Source: an uncultured Kiloniellaceae bacterium (GTDB taxonomy: Bacteria; Pseudomonadota; Alphaproteobacteria; Kiloniellales; Kiloniellaceae). From it: DNA of 64,000 nt. The DNA lies in assembly GCA_947493695.1 (NCBI GenBank), contig CANLSF010000006.1, positions 1 through 64,000 of the forward strand, written 5' to 3'. The notes below the pieces were generated by a model. That model was not told the origin of the DNA. It searched no databases and saw only the letters and a program-made list of their open reading frames with translations. The first letter of the stretch is position 1. Each line of letters begins with the position of its first letter. Below, one piece after another: positions 63,542 to 64,000 of the stretch. The position numbers were made by a program, and so were the translations under genes.

Positions 63542-64000
63542 ATGACTGACACGAGAACGAAAATCCTGGATTTTGCGGAGCACCTGACTCAGACCAGAGG
63601 CTTCAATGGTTTCAGCTATATCGATCTTGGCGAGGAGATCGGCATCAAGACCGCGAGTGTGCACTACTACTTCAAGGTCAAAGACGATCTTGCCGCCGCG
63701 TTGGTCGAGCGCGTCCAGATCAACCATGCAGCGGGCTTTCGCGAGATCGAGGCAGGGACGAGCTGTCCCCGGAGACGTCTGGAAGCCGTAGTCACCTATT
63801 TTCAGGGCTATGTAAAAGAGGAGAAATTCTGCCTTTGCGGCATGATGGCGGCGGAGCTGCAATCTGTGAGCCCACGCGTCGCCAGGCTGGTGGAGGCCTA
63901 TTTTAGCGCTTTCCAAGCCTGGCTTACACAGCAGTTCAAGGAGGCAGGTCACAAAGACGCCAAGCTTCAGGCACTCAGGTTCCTCAGTACTTTGGAAGGA
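63542..64000 (+). CDS. TetR/AcrR family regulator (3' end outside window)
   Basis: The frame from ATG 63542 is open to the window end for 153 codons. It starts TRTKILDFAEHLTQTRGFNGFSY then IDLGEEIGIKTASVHYYFKVKDDL, a clear TetR helix-turn-helix, and goes on with CLCGMMAAELQSVSPRVARLVEAYF, the ligand-domain start of the YcdC/AcuR-like type also seen in the TetR protein at 60677. The minus-strand frame opposite is antisense. Target unknown; it may control genes beyond the window. Confidence 0.85.
   Translation, partial: MTDTRTKILDFAEHLTQTRGFNGFSYIDLGEEIGIKTASVHYYFKVKDDLAAALVERVQINHAAGFREIEAGTSCPRRRLEAVVTYFQGYVKEEKFCLCGMMAAELQSVSPRVARLVEAYFSAFQAWLTQQFKEAGHKDAKLQALRFLSTLEG

Noticed and set aside
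63422-63952. 176-codon minus-strand frame
   Set aside because: The opposite strand encodes a clear TetR protein with a typical DNA-binding domain.

Overview
The window reads as part of a Gram-negative chromosome, most likely an alphaproteobacterium. It has a Kdo transferase, a TadG-type pilus-assembly protein, a histone H1-like Lys/Ala-rich protein, a methyl-accepting chemotaxis protein, many GTG/TTG starts and many 4-base gene overlaps. No order or genus can be named from sequence alone. I found no rRNA, tRNA, CRISPR array, transposase or integrase.

Layout. 1-10.6 kb: the H1-like protein (cut by the window edge), a non-coding stretch with two strong plus-strand terminators, a peroxiredoxin-like protein, a pentapeptide-repeat protein, a DUF983 protein, a nonsense-truncated copy beside an intact copy of a PEP-CTERM-like surface protein, a minus-strand regulator/GFA/PhnD-like unit, a desaturase-like protein and an SLC13 permease. 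11.3-21.5 kb: a minus-strand sugar operon with pseB, pseC, an spsF-like cytidylyltransferase, pseG, a metallophosphatase, an ATP-grasp enzyme, a formyltransferase, pseI and a PIG-L deacetylase, then a capsule-type glycosyltransferase. PseH is absent and the formyltransferase is the obvious candidate to replace it. 21.9-33.4 kb: surface-glycan tailoring genes (two methyltransferase plus Fe(II)/2-oxoglutarate oxygenase pairs facing each other, an acyltransferase with SGNH domain, a double GT4 fusion, an FkbM methyltransferase, a PglK-like flippase). 33.7-36 kb: a strip of about 10% GC followed by a TadG-like vWA protein that carries an inserted discoidin-like domain. 36.5-42.3 kb: more glycosyltransferases, an SDR epimerase and waaA/kdtA. 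42.3-46 kb: a SEL1-like protein, a secreted Cache-domain protein and an MCP.

The most notable unit is at 46.1-50.6 kb on the minus strand. Three overlapping genes encode a 79-residue precursor with a signal-like N-terminus and a Trp-rich tail (WNSWSSWQSGWNNY), a GrrM/OscB-like radical SAM/SPASM maturase, and a 1036-residue membrane-anchored protein of unknown family. This looks like a cyclophane-forming RiPP system whose precursor lacks the glycine-rich repeat usual for the GrrM family and whose third gene is unlike any partner I know.

The last 13 kb (51-64 kb) hold a secreted glycerophosphodiesterase, reductases, a 737-residue orphan protein, a TPR/peptidoglycan-binding protein, an EamA exporter opposite a MarR regulator with two palindromic operators, a lipoprotein, a TetR/alcohol dehydrogenase pair sharing a 20-bp operator, a tautomerase, and a second TetR gene cut by the window end.
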